NCBI GenBank assembly: GCA_016183815.1
Contig: JACPDW010000018.1
Location: 1 to 64,000, forward strand
Direction of reading: 5' to 3'
DNA length: 64,000 nucleotides
Source of the DNA: Flavobacteriia bacterium
GTDB lineage: Bacteria > Bacteroidota > Bacteroidia > Flavobacteriales_D > Crocinitomicaceae
This document shows, piece by piece, positions 38,973 to 49,063 of this stretch. A model generated the notes under the pieces. That model made no database searches. It was not told the DNA's origin and saw only the letters and a list, made by a program, of their open reading frames with translations. Positions within the stretch are counted from its first letter, which is position 1. Every line of letters starts with the position of its first letter. The translations under genes were made by a program, and so were the position numbers.

Positions 38973-41900
38973 TTAATCTAAAGAAATATTTAATCCTAAC
39001 CCTCTTAATTCATGTAATAATACGTTAAAAGACTCTGGAATTCCTGGTTCAAGGATATTGTCTCCTTTAACGATGGCTTCATATGCTTTAGCTCTTCCTA
39101 TCACATCATCAGATTTTATTGTTAACAATTCTTGTAAAATATTTGATGCTCCATAGGCCTCGATTGCCCAAACTTCCATCTCACCAAATCTTTGACCACC
39201 AAATTGTGCTTTACCACCTAATGGTTGTTGTGTGATAAGTGAGTATGGTCCGATGGAACGGGCATGCATTTTATCATCAACCATGTGAGATAATTTTAAC
39301 ATGTAAATCACACCAACGGTAGCTGTTTGATGAAATCTTTCTCCAGTTCCACCGTCGTATAAATAGGTTTTTCCTGATCTTGGAACGCCTGCTTTGTCTG
39401 TCCAGAAATTAATATCATCTAAGGTTGCTCCATCAAAAATAGGGGTTGCAAACTTAACACCTAGTTTTTCACCAGCCCAACCTAAAACTGTTTCATAAAT
39501 CTGACCTAAGTTCATACGAGAAGGCACACCTAATGGGTTAAGAACAATATCAACTGGAGATCCATCTTCTAAGAATGGCATATCTTCAGCACGAACGATA
39601 TTTGCAACTATTCCTTTGTTACCATGACGACCAGCCATTTTATCTCCTACTTTAAGTTTTCTCTTTTTAGCAATATAAACTTTCGCTAATTTGATTATCC
39701 CAGTAGGAAGTTCATCACCAACAGATATGTGGAATTTTTTTCTTTTGTATGTTCCTAAAATATCGTTAGACTTAATATTATAATTATGTATTACTCTAAT
39801 TATCTGTGAATTGATTGAAGGTTCGCCAGTCCAATTTAAAGGATTTACGATAGAATAATCAATAGACAATAAACTTTTAGTACTAAATTTACTACCTTTT
39901 TTAATAATCTCTTCTTTAAAATTATTAAATACGCCAGCAGATTTATTTTCTCCTAAAATCAACATTAATTTATCAACCAATTTTTCTTTTAATTCAATGA
40001 TGTCTTTTTCAAACTGTGCGTCTAAATTTTCTAAAATTGGTTTATCTTGATTTTTAGATTTTCTATCTTTTACTGATCTTGAGAAAAGTTTTTTATTGAT
40101 TACTACCCCTCTTAATGAAGGTCCCGCTTTTAAAGAAGCATCTTTAACATCACCAGCTTTGTCACCAAAAATGGCACGTAATAATTTTTCTTCTGGAGAA
40201 GGGTCGGTTTCACCTTTTGGAGTAATTTTTCCTATCAAAATATCACCTTCTTTAATTTCAGCTCCAATTCTGATTAAACCATTTTCATCTAAATCTTTGG
40301 TTGCTTCTTCACTTACGTTAGGAATGTCTGAAGTCAATTCTTCCATTCCTCTTTTTGTGTCTCGAACTTCTAAAGAATATTCGTCGATATGAATTGAAGT
40401 AAAGATATCATCCCTTACAACTTTTTCAGAAATCACAATTGCATCTTCAAAATTATACCCTTTCCAAGGCATAAAAGCAACTTTTAAGTTTTGACCAAGT
40501 GCCAATTCTCCTTGCTGAGTTGCATATCCTTCACACAAAACTTGACCTTTTACTACTCTGTCTCCTTTCTTTACGATTGGTTTCAAATTGATTGTCGTAT
40601 TTTGATTGGTTTTTTTAAATTTTGTTAGAGGATATCGAGTTACTTCGTTATCAAAACTAACTAATTTGTCTTCGTCATTCCAATCGTATTTTATTACAAT
40701 TTCATTAGCGTCAACGTATTCAACAACTCCGTTATATTCTGCATTGATTAAAACCCTTGAGTCCCTTGCTACTAACCTTTCAATTCCTGTTCCAACAACA
40801 GGTGAACTAGGTTTTAACAAAGGAACTGCTTGACGTTGCATATTTGAACCCATCAATGCACGGTTGGCATCATCATGCTCAAGAAAAGGAATAGAAGATG
40901 CTGCAATAGAAGCAATTTGATTTGTTCCAACATCCATCAAATGTAATTGATTTGGATTAACTACTGGGAAATCTCCCTCAAATCTTGCTTTAACAATTTC
41001 TCCAGCTATTTGACCTTTGCCATCCACCTCTATATTGGCTTGAGCAATCATTTTTTCGTCTTCTTCTTCGGCAGTTAAATAAATTGGTTCAGTTGTTAAA
41101 TCTACTTTACCTTTATTAACTGAACGGTAAGGAGTTTCAATAAATCCTAATTTATTTACTTTAGCAAACACACATAAAGAGGATATTAATCCGATGTTTG
41201 GACCCTCAGGTGTTTCGATGGTACATAAACGACCATAATGTGTATAATGAACATCTCTTACCTCAAAACCAGCTCTTTCTCTTGACAAACCGCCTGGTCC
41301 TAAAGCAGATAATCTACGTTTATGTGTAACTTCTGATAAAGGGTTGGTTTGATCCATGAATTGTGACAATTGGTTTGTCCCAAAAAATGAATTGATAACA
41401 GAAGACAATGTTTTAGCGTTAATCAAATCGATAGGAGTGAAGACCTCATTGTCTCGAACATTCATTCTTTCTCTTATTGTTCTAGCCATACGAGCTAATC
41501 CAACTCCAAACTGAGAATAAAGCTGTTCACCTACTGTTCTTACTCTTCTATTAGATAAGTGGTCAATATCATCTACATCTTCTTTTGAATTAATTAACTC
41601 AATCAGATATTTAATGATACAAATAATATCGTTTTTAGTTAAAACTCTTGAATTTAAATCATCATAGATATTTAATTTTTTATTTAATCTAAAACGACCA
41701 ACTTCACCAAGGTCATATCTTGTATCAGAGAAGAATAGTTTTTCAAAAACACTTTTTGCAGTTTCAAAATCTGGTGGTTCAGCACTTCTTAACTGTCTGT
41801 AAATTTGTTCGATAGCTTCTTTTTCTGAATTTGAAGTATCTTTTTGTAAAGTATTATAAATAATGGTATAATCAGCAGTATTTACATCTTCACGATGAAC

Positions 41901-42635
41901 AATGATAGTGTCAACCCCTGAATCAATAATTAAATCAATGTGATATTCTTCAATAATTGTTTCTCGATCTAAAATTACTTCATTACGTTCCATGGTTACC
42001 ACTTCACCAGTATCTTCATCACCAAAATCTTCCACCCATGTTTTTAACACACGAGCAGCCAATTTTCTACCAATTACTTTTTTCAAACTTGACTTATTGA
42101 CTTTAATCTCATCAGCTAAGCCAAAAATTCCTAATATATCTTTGTCCGTTTCATACCCAATTGCTCTAAATAGAGTAGTAACAGGAAGTTTTTTCTTTCT
42201 GTCAATATAGGCATACATCACGTTATTGATGTCTGTTGCAAATTCAATCCATGAGCCTTTAAAAGGAATTACTCTGGCTGAATATAATTTTGTTCCGTTA
42301 GCATGACGACTTTGTCCAAAAAACACACCAGGAGAACGATGTAATTGAGAAACAATAACTCTTTCAGCACCATTGATTACAAATGATCCTTTGGGTGTCA
42401 TGTAAGGAATAGTTCCTAAATATACATCTTGAACAATAGTTTCGAAATCTTCATGTTCAGGATCTGTACAATATAATTTTAATTTTGCTTTTAAAGGAAC
42501 GGAATAAGTTAAACCACGTTCTATACACTCATCAATAGTATATCGAGGTGGATCAATAAAGTAATCTAAAAATTCTAATACGAATTGATTACGTGTATCT
42601 GTTATTGGAAAGTTTTCTGAAAATACTTTAAACAA
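38973..42635 (-). CDS. rpoB: DNA-directed RNA polymerase subunit beta (N-terminus disrupted)
   Basis: The open frame gives 1220 residues beginning at a TTG with [17 protein letters not shown]. Family members in this phylum are about 50 residues longer. The rifampicin region is wild-type-like ([26 protein letters not shown]), and downstream motifs such as [12 protein letters not shown] and [16 protein letters not shown] are intact. Upstream in the same frame reads [11 protein letters not shown], preceded directly by a TAG stop. The missing N-terminal residues are encoded in another frame at 42671-42748. The true gene should span 38973-42748. As written it would make a polymerase subunit lacking its first conserved helix, which is unlikely to be tolerated; see the findings. 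Confidence 0.93.
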   Translation of the reverse strand: MFKVFSENFPITDTRNQFVLEFLDYFIDPPRYTIDECIERGLTYSVPLKAKLKLYCTDPEHEDFETIVQDVYLGTIPYMTPKGSFVINGAERVIVSQLHRSPGVFFGQSRHANGTKLYSARVIPFKGSWIEFATDINNVMYAYIDRKKKLPVTTLFRAIGYETDKDILGIFGLADEIKVNKSSLKKVIGRKLAARVLKTWVEDFGDEDTGEVVTMERNEVILDRETIIEEYHIDLIIDSGVDTIIVHREDVNTADYTIIYNTLQKDTSNSEKEAIEQIYRQLRSAEPPDFETAKSVFEKLFFSDTRYDLGEVGRFRLNKKLNIYDDLNSRVLTKNDIICIIKYLIELINSKEDVDDIDHLSNRRVRTVGEQLYSQFGVGLARMARTIRERMNVRDNEVFTPIDLINAKTLSSVINSFFGTNQLSQFMDQTNPLSEVTHKRRLSALGPGGLSRERAGFEVRDVHYTHYGRLCTIETPEGPNIGLISSLCVFAKVNKLGFIETPYRSVNKGKVDLTTEPIYLTAEEEDEKMIAQANIEVDGKGQIAGEIVKARFEGDFPVVNPNQLHLMDVGTNQIASIAASSIPFLEHDDANRALMGSNMQRQAVPLLKPSSPVVGTGIERLVARDSRVLINAEYNGVVEYVDANEIVIKYDWNDEDKLVSFDNEVTRYPLTKFKKTNQNTTINLKPIVKKGDRVVKGQVLCEGYATQQGELALGQNLKVAFMPWKGYNFEDAIVISEKVVRDDIFTSIHIDEYSLEVRDTKRGMEELTSDIPNVSEEATKDLDENGLIRIGAEIKEGDILIGKITPKGETDPSPEEKLLRAIFGDKAGDVKDASLKAGPSLRGVVINKKLFSRSVKDRKSKNQDKPILENLDAQFEKDIIELKEKLVDKLMLILGENKSAGVFNNFKEEIIKKGSKFSTKSLLSIDYSIVNPLNWTGEPSINSQIIRVIHNYNIKSNDILGTYKRKKFHISVGDELPTGIIKLAKVYIAKKRKLKVGDKMAGRHGNKGIVANIVRAEDMPFLEDGSPVDIVLNPLGVPSRMNLGQIYETVLGWAGEKLGVKFATPIFDGATLDDINFWTDKAGVPRSGKTYLYDGGTGERFHQTATVGVIYMLKLSHMVDDKMHARSIGPYSLITQQPLGGKAQFGGQRFGEMEVWAIEAYGASNILQELLTIKSDDVIGRAKAYEAIVKGDNILEPGIPESFNVLLHELRGLGLNISLD

Positions 42636-42667
42636 TCCTTCACTTTCCCTGTTTTCTGGAGTAGTTT

Positions 42668-42748
42668 CCTATCAAGAAAATCTGGATATTCAAAAGTGTT
42701 TTTGCTCGATGCAAAACTTACTCTGGGTGATTTGACTGTTGTTGCCAA
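42668..42748 (-). other. rpoB: Displaced 5' end of rpoB in a different reading frame
   Basis: From a TTG at 42748 this frame reads 26 codons including SFASSKNTFEYPDFLD, which matches the conserved start of Bacteroidota RpoB. At 42671 the frame leaves the gene: GAT is followed by two bases and then GAA ACT ACT in the main rpoB frame. From memory of the family about twelve residues (of the kind IQLKSFQDFFQL) belong here, so about 34 bases appear to be missing. Confidence 0.8.
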
Positions 42749-42813
42749 GATTTTAAATTTTTTTAATTAATGCTATGAACGAAAAGGCAATACTCTTTTA
42801 TATAAACAAGAAT

Positions 42814-42838
42814 AGGCATCCCGAAAATCGGGACACCT
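42814..42838 (-). promoter_or_regulatory. Hairpin between rplL and rpoB
   Basis: On the minus strand AGGTGTCCCGA pairs with TCGGGATGCCT, an 11-bp stem with two G-U pairs and a three-base loop. The tail is only moderately T-rich, so it may be a partial terminator or an RNase processing site that lowers rpoBC relative to the ribosomal protein genes, as in other bacteria. Confidence 0.5.
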
Positions 42839-42859
42839 TTCTTAAAATAATAAATGAAA

Positions 42860-43240
42860 TTATTTAATTTCAACTTCAGCTCCTGCTTCTTCAAGAGCTT
42901 TTTTCAGTCCTTCAGCTTCGTCTTTAGAAACTGCTTCTTTAATATTAGAAGGAGCTGCGTCAACTAGGTCTTTAGACTCTTTTAAACCGTTACCAGTTAA
43001 TTCTTTCACTAATTTTACTACTGCTAGTTTGTTTGGACCACCTGCTTTAAGAACAACTGTAAATTCAGTTTTTTCTTCTACTGCATCAGCACCTGCTGAG
43101 GCACCTCCACCTGCTACCATTACTGGAGCAGCAGCTGCTGGTTCAATACCATACTCATCTTTTAAGATGGTAGCAAGTTCATTTACTTCTTTTACGGTTA
43201 GATTTACTAATGTTTCCGCAATTTGCTTTAAATCAGCCAT
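42860..43240 (-). CDS. rplL: 50S ribosomal protein L7/L12
   Basis: 126 residues. Forms the ribosome stalk that recruits translation factors. N-terminal dimerisation helices ([20 protein letters not shown]), a flexible Ala/Gly-rich hinge and the C-terminal domain ([27 protein letters not shown]) are all typical. It lies 38 bases after rplJ in the L10-L12 operon. Confidence 0.98.
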   Translation of the reverse strand: MADLKQIAETLVNLTVKEVNELATILKDEYGIEPAAAAPVMVAGGGASAGADAVEEKTEFTVVLKAGGPNKLAVVKLVKELTGNGLKESKDLVDAAPSNIKEAVSKDEAEGLKKALEEAGAEVEIK

Positions 43241-43278
43241 TTTTATTCGATTTTAAAAAATGTTACACAATAAATTAA

Positions 43279-43803
43279 TTAATTCGCTTTTTCTTCAAGC
43301 GTTTTTAAAATGCCTGCAATTTTTGCACCCTGTCCTTTAAGACCAGAGATAACATTTTTAGCAGGACTTTGTAACAATCCAATGATGTCGCCCAATAACT
43401 CATTTTTGCTTTTTAAGGCTACTAATGCAGCTAATTGATTGTCACCAACAAAGATTGCTTCGTCTATGAACGCACCTTTTAATATAGGTTTATCATTTTT
43501 TCTACGAAATTCTTCAATAATTTTTGCAGGTAAGTTACCTACTTCTGAAAACATTATAGATGTTGGTCCAGATAAATTCTTACTTAATTCAGAATAGTCT
43601 TTTCCATCTACTTTTTCCATTGCTTTTTGAAGAAGGGTATTTTTAACTACTTTCAATTGAATGTTTGATAAAAAACATTTTCTTCTAAGTTGGTTAACGG
43701 TCTCTACTGTTAGTCCAGAAATATCCGTTAAGTAAAAAATACCAGCTTCTGAAAGCTCTGCTGCTAAATTATCAATGTATTCCGCTTTTACTTCTTTTGT
43801 CAT
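43279..43803 (-). CDS. rplJ: 50S ribosomal protein L10
   Basis: 174 residues. Base of the stalk; binds 23S rRNA and L7/L12 dimers. TDISGLTVETVNQLRRKC and VKNTLLQKAMEKV are the conserved RNA-binding blocks, and the C-terminal helix binds L7/L12. Between rplA and rplL in the standard order. Confidence 0.97.
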   Translation of the reverse strand: MTKEVKAEYIDNLAAELSEAGIFYLTDISGLTVETVNQLRRKCFLSNIQLKVVKNTLLQKAMEKVDGKDYSELSKNLSGPTSIMFSEVGNLPAKIIEEFRRKNDKPILKGAFIDEAIFVGDNQLAALVALKSKNELLGDIIGLLQSPAKNVISGLKGQGAKIAGILKTLEEKAN

Positions 43804-43815
43804 AATTCAATTGTT

Positions 43816-44511
43816 TTAAGATGCTACTGATTTTGCATCAATTTGAATACTAGGACTCATCGTTGAGCTGATAAATATACTTTTGATATAAGTACCTTTT
43901 GCTGCTGAAGGTTTAAGCTTATTTAAAGTTCCGATAAGTTCTAAAGCGTTGTCTTTCAGCTTTGTACCTTCAAAACTAACTTTTCCAATCGCTGAATGGA
44001 TATTACCAAATTTATCCACTTTAAAATCTATTTTTCCTGCTTTTACTTCTTCAACTGCTTTTGCCACATCCATGGTAACAGTTCCAGTTTTAGGATTTGG
44101 CATAAGTCCTCTCGGACCTAAAATTCTTCCTAAAGCACCAACTTTACCCATTACTGATGGCATGGTAATTATAACATCTATATCAGTCCAACCACCTTTG
44201 ATTTTTTCAATATAATCATCTAATCCAACATGGTCAGCTCCTGCTGCTTTCGCATCAGCTTCTTTATCTGGTGTACACAAAACAAGTACTTTCACATCTT
44301 TTCCAGTTCCATGTGGAAGTGCCACTGTTCCACGAACCATTTGATTCGCTTTACGTGGATCAACTCCTAAACGGACACTGATGTCAACTGAAGCATCAAA
44401 TTTTGTTGTGGTGATGTTTTTTACTAAATCACAAGCATCGGTAATGGAATACGGTTTTGACAAATCATATTTAGCCAAAACTTCTTTTCTTTTTTTTGCT
44501 ACTCTTCCCAT
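43816..44511 (-). CDS. rplA: 50S ribosomal protein L1
   Basis: 231 residues. Builds the L1 stalk at the E site. [25 protein letters not shown] and [18 protein letters not shown] are diagnostic. Follows rplK by five bases and precedes rplJ by 12, one operon. Confidence 0.98.
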   Translation of the reverse strand: MGRVAKKRKEVLAKYDLSKPYSITDACDLVKNITTTKFDASVDISVRLGVDPRKANQMVRGTVALPHGTGKDVKVLVLCTPDKEADAKAAGADHVGLDDYIEKIKGGWTDIDVIITMPSVMGKVGALGRILGPRGLMPNPKTGTVTMDVAKAVEEVKAGKIDFKVDKFGNIHSAIGKVSFEGTKLKDNALELIGTLNKLKPSAAKGTYIKSIFISSTMSPSIQIDAKSVAS

Positions 44512-44516
44512 AATGC

Positions 44517-44966
44517 TTATTTTTTTGTAATAGGAGCATCACCTCCTTTTACGGTTACACCCATACTTCTCGCTGTTCCTGCTACCATTGTCATTGCTGC
44601 ATCAATTGTGAAACAGTTCATATCTGCCATTTTATCTTCAGCAATCGTTTTAACTTGATCCCAAGAAATGTTTGCTACTTTAGATTTGTTTGGTGTCGAT
44701 GAACCTTTCTTAATTTTTGTGCTTTCCATGATTTGGATAGCTGCTGGAGGCGTTTTGATTATGAAATCAAAAGATTTATCACTATAAACAGTGATGACAC
44801 AAGGTAAAACTTTTCCGGGTTTATCTTGAGTTCTAGCATTATATTGCTTACAAAACTCCATGATATTTACCCCTTTAGCACCCAGTGCAGGTCCAACTGG
44901 TGGTGCGGGATTCGCTGCTCCACCTTTGATCTGTAATTTGATCAATGCTGCTACTTCTTTAGCCAT
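44517..44966 (-). CDS. rplK: 50S ribosomal protein L11
   Basis: 149 residues. Binds the GTPase-associated region of 23S r[25 protein letters not shown] and the C-terminal [12 protein letters not shown] are diagnostic. A hairpin of eight perfect base pairs (44991-44998 with 45016-45023) lies just upstream, between nusG and this gene. Confidence 0.98.
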   Translation of the reverse strand: MAKEVAALIKLQIKGGAANPAPPVGPALGAKGVNIMEFCKQYNARTQDKPGKVLPCVITVYSDKSFDFIIKTPPAAIQIMESTKIKKGSSTPNKSKVANISWDQVKTIAEDKMADMNCFTIDAAMTMVAGTARSMGVTVKGGDAPITKK

Positions 44967-44990
44967 TTATTTATATATTATGTAGTCAAC

Positions 44991-45023
44991 GTGAGAAATC
45001 GGGAAGCTTTATTCGTTTCTCAC
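44991..45023 (-). promoter_or_regulatory. Hairpin between nusG and rplK
   Basis: GTGAGAAA (44991-44998) is the perfect complement of TTTCTCAC (45016-45023), with a 17-base loop. No T-run follows on the minus strand, so it is not a simple terminator; an RNA processing or feedback-regulation site in the rplK leader is possible. Confidence 0.4.
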
Positions 45024-45042
45024 TCCTACGGTTAATACTTAA

Positions 45043-45594
45043 TTATATTTCTTTTTCAACTTGTAAATAGTTCAATTCAAGTAGATTTTTTCTACCAAAA
45101 ATTTTAACCATAACTTTTAATTTTTTCTTTTCTTCGTTAATCTCTTCAATAACTCCACTAAAATTATTGAAAGGACCATCCACAACTTTAACAGGTTCAC
45201 CAATCACATAAGGAATTTTCATTTCCTCTTCAGAAACCAATAACTCGTCAACTTTTCCTAAAATTCTATTTACTTCAGCTGCACGCATTGGAACAGGATT
45301 ACCACCTTTTTCAGATCCTAAAAAACCTAACACATTAGGAACATTTTTGATAACGTGTTGAACTTCACCAACAAGTAATGCCTCTATTAATATATATCCA
45401 GGTAGGTATGACTTTTCTTTACTAATTTTTTTACCGTTTCGAATTTGAAAAACTTTTTCGGTTGGTATTAAAACTTGAGCGACATAATCATTTAGTTTGT
45501 TTCTAGTAATTTCTAACTCCAAATGTTCTTTAACTTTTCGCTCTTTTCCACTAATTGCACGAACAACGTACCATTTTTTATCTAATTCACTCAT
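45043..45594 (-). CDS. nusG: Transcription termination/antitermination protein NusG
   Basis: 183 residues. Binds RNA polymerase and couples it to Rho or the ribosome. The NGN domain (KWYVVRAISGKERKVKEHLE, YLPGYILIEA, VPNVLGFLG) is followed by the KOW domain (GEPVKVVDGPFNNFSGVIEEI). It starts three bases after secE. Confidence 0.97.
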   Translation of the reverse strand: MSELDKKWYVVRAISGKERKVKEHLELEITRNKLNDYVAQVLIPTEKVFQIRNGKKISKEKSYLPGYILIEALLVGEVQHVIKNVPNVLGFLGSEKGGNPVPMRAAEVNRILGKVDELLVSEEEMKIPYVIGEPVKVVDGPFNNFSGVIEEINEEKKKLKVMVKIFGRKNLLELNYLQVEKEI

Positions 45595-45597
45595 TTT

Positions 45598-45822
45598 TTA
45601 CTTAAACATTTGGTATATAAAACCTAGAATACCTTTCCAAAAACCTTTTTCATCACCAGTAATCCCAAATACATAATCCATAATAAAAATTAAAGAAGTT
45701 AGAATAACTGTTGCAATTACTACAATTATGGTATTACTTTGTAATTCTTTCCACGTAGGCCATGAAACTTGATGTACCATTTCTGATACTGTTTCATCGA
45801 TGTATTTTTTTATTTTTGACAC
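45598..45822 (-). CDS. secE: Preprotein translocase subunit SecE
   Basis: 74 residues. Essential small subunit of SecYEG. Amphipathic helix with the VSWPTWKEL motif followed by one membrane helix (IIVVIATVILTSLIFIMDYVFG), the single-helix form usual outside gamma-proteobacteria. Sits between tRNA-Trp and nusG. Confidence 0.95.
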   Translation of the reverse strand: MSKIKKYIDETVSEMVHQVSWPTWKELQSNTIIVVIATVILTSLIFIMDYVFGITGDEKGFWKGILGFIYQMFK

Positions 45823-45848
45823 TTTATTTAGTTTTTATTCATCTGTTG

Positions 45849-45921
45849 CACGGGCGGTAGGGTTCGAACCCACGACCAATGGTTTTGGAGACCACTACTC
45901 TACCAGCTGAGCTACGCCCGT
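45849..45921 (-). tRNA. tRNA-Trp (CCA)
   Basis: Complete 73-base cloverleaf on the minus strand. The acceptor stem is ACGGGCG with CGCCCGT and the discriminator is G. The anticodon loop CTCCAAA gives anticodon CCA. It sits between tuf and secE, the usual order. CCA is not encoded. Confidence 0.95.
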
Positions 45922-45976
45922 TTGTGTGAAAAGGGGAGTTTGTTTGCTCCCCTTATCATTTAATATATGCTTGTAA

Positions 45977-47164
45977 TTAAGCAATAATTTCAGTAACCTG
46001 ACCAGCACCAACTGTTCTACCTCCTTCACGGATTGCAAAACGTAATCCTTTATCCATTGCTACAGGTACAATCAATTTCACTGTAATGGATACGTTATCT
46101 CCTGGCATTACCATTTCACGACCATCAGTTAAAAAGATTTCTCCTGTTACATCTGTAGTACGGAAATAGAATTGTGGACGGTATTTATTGTGGAATGGTG
46201 TGTGACGACCACCTTCTTCTTTTTTCAAAACATAAATTTCAGCTTTAAAATCTGTATGAGGTTTTGTAGAGCCTGGTTTGCAAATAACCATTCCTCTTTT
46301 AATTTGAGCTTTTTCAATACCTCTTAATAAAAGACCTACGTTATCTCCAGCTTCACCTCTATCTAAGATTTTACGAAACATTTCAACACCTGTTACAGTA
46401 GAGGATAATTTTAAATCACCCATCCCTAAAATGTCAACAGCTTCACCTGAATTAATTACTCCTGTTTCAATACGACCTGTTGCAACTGTACCACGTCCGG
46501 TAATTGTAAATACATCTTCAACTGGCATTAAGAATGGCTTGTCAACTTCACGTGGAGGTAATTCGATATAAGTATCAACTGCTTCCATTAATTCGTCAAT
46601 TTTGGCAACCCATTTGTCTTCACCATTTAATGCTCCTAAAGCAGAACCTTGGATTACTGGAACATTATCTCCATCATATTCGTAAAAAGATAACAATTCA
46701 CGAATTTCCATTTCAACTAGTTCTAATAACTCTTCGTCATCAACCATATCTACTTTATTCATGAAAACAACCATTCTAGGAACACCAACTTGGCGACCTA
46801 ATAAGATATGTTCACGAGTTTGTGGCATTGGTCCATCTGTAGCAGCTACTACTAAAATAGCTCCATCCATTTGAGCAGCTCCTGTTACCATGTTTTTAAC
46901 GTAGTCAGCGTGACCTGGACAATCTACGTGAGCATAGTGACGATTTGCTGTTTCATACTCAATATGAGAAGTGTTTATAGTAATACCTCTTTCTTTTTCT
47001 TCAGGTGCGTTATCAATTGAAGAGAAATCACGAGCTTGCGCTAAACCTTTAGAAGCTAATACACTTGATATAGCGGCAGTAAGCGTTGTTTTTCCATGGT
47101 CAACGTGACCGATAGTTCCGATGTTTACATGCGGTTTGGAACGATTAAAATTTTCCTTAGCCAT
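45977..47164 (-). CDS. tuf: Elongation factor Tu
   Basis: 395 residues. Delivers aminoacyl-tRNA to the ribosome. [10 protein letters not shown] (P loop), RGITINTSH (switch I), [12 protein letters not shown] (switch II) and NKVDMVD are intact, and domains 2 and 3 are complete to VGAGQVTEI. Flanked by tRNA genes and probably transcribed from the promoter upstream of the tRNA cluster at about 47676. Confidence 0.98.
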   Translation of the reverse strand: MAKENFNRSKPHVNIGTIGHVDHGKTTLTAAISSVLASKGLAQARDFSSIDNAPEEKERGITINTSHIEYETANRHYAHVDCPGHADYVKNMVTGAAQMDGAILVVAATDGPMPQTREHILLGRQVGVPRMVVFMNKVDMVDDEELLELVEMEIRELLSFYEYDGDNVPVIQGSALGALNGEDKWVAKIDELMEAVDTYIELPPREVDKPFLMPVEDVFTITGRGTVATGRIETGVINSGEAVDILGMGDLKLSSTVTGVEMFRKILDRGEAGDNVGLLLRGIEKAQIKRGMVICKPGSTKPHTDFKAEIYVLKKEEGGRHTPFHNKYRPQFYFRTTDVTGEIFLTDGREMVMPGDNVSITVKLIVPVAMDKGLRFAIREGGRTVGAGQVTEIIA

Positions 47165-47248
47165 TTCTATTTTTTATTTTAAGTTAATAATAAATTGCCT
47201 TTCCTTTAAAAATACAAAAAATCAACCGGCAATGGATGATATTGCATG

Positions 47249-47320
47249 AGCCAATGACGAGATTTGAACTCGTGACCTCTTCCTTACCAAGGAAGCGCTC
47301 TACCCCTGAGCTACACCGGC
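47249..47320 (-). tRNA. tRNA-Thr (GGT)
   Basis: About 72 bases. Acceptor GCCGGTG pairs with CATTGGC using G-U pairs. The anticodon stem CTTCC/GGAAG encloses TTGGTAA, giving anticodon GGT. Nearest tRNA to tuf in the cluster. Confidence 0.92.
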
Positions 47321-47343
47321 ACGTTCTTCAATTTTTTTTTTTG

Positions 47344-47416
47344 AGCGGGAGACGAGATTCGAACTCGCGACCCTCAGCTTGGAAGGCTGACGCTCTACCA
47401 ACTGAGCTACTCCCGC
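47344..47416 (-). tRNA. tRNA-Gly (TCC)
   Basis: 73 bases. Acceptor GCGGGAG pairs with CTCCCGC; the stem TCAGC/GCTGA encloses CTTCCAA, giving anticodon TCC. Discriminator T. Confidence 0.94.
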
Positions 47417-47449
47417 TTATATTTATTTTAATTCCTTTTTAAAATTTTG

Positions 47450-47531
47450 TGGGAGTGGCTGGACTCGAACCAGCGATACCTCACGGTGACAGATTTACAG
47501 TCTGCTGCAATAGCCACTATGCGACACTCCC
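47450..47531 (-). tRNA. tRNA-Tyr (GTA)
   Basis: About 82 bases with a long variable arm, as expected for a class II bacterial tRNA-Tyr. Acceptor GGGAGTG pairs with CACTCCC; anticodon loop CTGTAAA gives GTA. Discriminator A. Confidence 0.94.
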
Positions 47532-47536
47532 TTTGG

Positions 47537-47610
47537 AGCCGGTGGAGGGATTCGAACCCCCGACCAGCTGATTACAAATCAGCTGCTCTGGCCAACTGAG
47601 CTACACCGGC
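47537..47610 (-). tRNA. tRNA-Thr (TGT)
   Basis: About 74 bases. Acceptor GCCGGTG pairs with CACCGGC; the stem GCTGA/TCAGC encloses TTTGTAA, giving anticodon TGT. First tRNA of the cluster, about 65 bases after a good promoter. Confidence 0.94.
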
Positions 47611-47675
47611 ATTTTTTAGAATTTTTAAACTATATAAAGAACGTATTTTTGTTAAACCCCCTTGTTTTGGGACTG

Positions 47676-47706
47676 CAAATTTATAAATAAAATTTTAAAC
47701 TACAAG
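47676..47706 (-). promoter_or_regulatory. Promoter of the tRNA-tuf operon
   Basis: On the minus strand CTTG (47703-47706) is followed after 19 bases by TAAATTTG (47676-47683). Spacing and both elements fit the Bacteroidota -33/-7 pattern, the best promoter match seen in the window. It would drive the four tRNAs, tuf and perhaps genes beyond. Confidence 0.7.
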
Positions 47707-47777
47707 TTTTTTCTTTATTTTTTATTTTTTTTTAGGAAAATGTTTAACACAAATCATTTACATTGTCTATAATGTGC

Positions 47778-47805
47778 AAAAAAAAAGCCACTTTAAAAAG
47801 TGGCT
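47778..47805 (-). terminator. Terminator after hpf
   Basis: On the minus strand a GC-containing stem of eight pairs (AGCCACTT at 47786-47793 with AAGTGGCT at 47798-47805, four-base loop) is followed by a run of nine T (47778-47786). It ends the rpsU-xer-hpf transcript 24 bases after hpf. Confidence 0.85.
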
Positions 47806-47829
47806 ACTAGAATATTTTTTTAAAAATGA

Positions 47830-48126
47830 TTAATAAACAAGTACTTTTTTATTTTTTTCAACTTGCTTTCTTATGGCTTCAACTGCTAATGCAACACCTT
47901 CCTCAAATGTTTTACACTGTTTTTTCGCAAACAACTCTTTCCCAGGTATATGAATTTTTACTTCACTAATTTTGTTTTCCTTGTCACTGGTTTTATTTAC
48001 TCGAAGATAAACTTCACTTGATGTAATATTGTCATAAAACAAATCCAATTTACTAACTTTTTCATTGATGTACTCAACCAATTTTTTATCGGCTGAAAAA
48101 TGTACGGTTTGCACTTTGATATCCAT
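47830..48126 (-). CDS. hpf: Ribosome hibernation-promoting factor (HPF/YfiA family)
   Basis: 98 residues, the short form. Binds the 30S decoding region and silences ribosomes in stationary phase. MDIKVQTVHFSADKKLVEYINEKVSKLDLFYDN and EVKIHIPGKELFAKKQCKTFEEGVALAVEAIRKQ follow the family's beta-alpha pattern. Starts two bases after the recombinase stop. Confidence 0.92.
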   Translation of the reverse strand: MDIKVQTVHFSADKKLVEYINEKVSKLDLFYDNITSSEVYLRVNKTSDKENKISEVKIHIPGKELFAKKQCKTFEEGVALAVEAIRKQVEKNKKVLVY

Positions 48127-48128
48127 AT

Positions 48129-49022
48129 TTATTTGTTTTTATGCCCTCTAGGATGGGCTGATGAATAAATTTTACTTAAACCTGCGAACGAAGAGTGGGT
48201 ATATACTTGAGTTGCTGTTAAATCGGCATGTCCTAGTAATTCTTTTAAAGTTTCTAGACCAGCACCATTATTTAGCATGTGCGTTGCAAATGTATGCCTC
48301 AACACATGTGGACTCTTTCTTTCCACGTTCGTCACAACGCTAAGGTAATAATTAATTTTTCTATATACAAACTTTGGATACAATTTATTTCCGTTAAATA
48401 AAGTTAAAAGATGAAAATTGTCTTTTATTATATTGAAATTCAGTTTAATAAAATTTTGTATTTCTTTATAAAAATTTTCTGAAATTGGGATGATTCTTTC
48501 CTTATTTCTTTTTCCAAGCACTTTTATTTGATATTTTTCAATGTCATTTATTTTTAGTTCGATTAATTCAGACAATCTAATTCCACATTGATAAAACAAT
48601 TCAAACATAATTTTGTCCCTTTGTCCATTGAAGTCTTGATTAAAAAGTGTGTGTATTTTTTCTAGGGTTAAATCTTCTTCCTTAACAAAAACAGGAATTC
48701 TTTTTTTTGATTTAAGTGCATTAACTCTTGAAAATGGATTTTGTTTTAAATTAAACTCTGACTCTAAAAAATTAAAAAAACGCCGCAAAGAAATAATTTT
48801 CCTATTTATTGTTTTTGCTTCAAAGGATTGATTGTGAAGATGAAGCAACCAAGATCTTACTTGATCCTTTTGAACATTACATAAATCATTGGAAGTTGTG
48901 ATGTTTAAAAAATCGATAAAATAATTAACATCAGATTGATAAGCAGTAATAGTATGCCCTGAATACCTTTTTTCAGATTGAATATAATGTATGTATTTTT
49001 CCAAATAACCTAGAGCATTCAT
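48129..49022 (-). CDS. Tyrosine recombinase XerC/XerD family
   Basis: 297 residues. Resolves chromosome dimers at dif. The N-terminal SAM-like domain (residues 1-90) precedes the catalytic domain with GIRLSELIEL (Arg), HVLRHTFATHML (His-x-x-Arg), LLGHADLTATQVYTHS (His and the nucleophile Tyr). No integrase-type additions, and the location between rpsU and hpf is the usual chromosomal one, so it is a housekeeping Xer protein; XerC versus XerD cannot be decided by eye. Confidence 0.9.
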   Translation of the reverse strand: MNALGYLEKYIHYIQSEKRYSGHTITAYQSDVNYFIDFLNITTSNDLCNVQKDQVRSWLLHLHNQSFEAKTINRKIISLRRFFNFLESEFNLKQNPFSRVNALKSKKRIPVFVKEEDLTLEKIHTLFNQDFNGQRDKIMFELFYQCGIRLSELIELKINDIEKYQIKVLGKRNKERIIPISENFYKEIQNFIKLNFNIIKDNFHLLTLFNGNKLYPKFVYRKINYYLSVVTNVERKSPHVLRHTFATHMLNNGAGLETLKELLGHADLTATQVYTHSSFAGLSKIYSSAHPRGHKNK

Positions 49023-49063
49023 GTCTAGTTATACGATGGAAAATAAAAAAAGTTAAAAAGTGA

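Noticed and set aside
40096-40392. Open frames on the plus strand inside rpoB, rpoC, rplA and rplL
   Set aside because: They are antisense to strongly conserved genes and show no protein-like motifs or start signals; shadows of the codon pattern.
42660-42680. Programmed ribosomal frameshift in rpoB
   Set aside because: A -1 shift at the junction meets TAG, there is no slippery heptamer, and conserved residues appear to be missing rather than merely out of frame.
47221-47620. Repeat array or CRISPR-like regularity
   Set aside because: The similar blocks are tRNA T-arms and D-arms of four tRNA genes; no CRISPR array was seen anywhere in the window.
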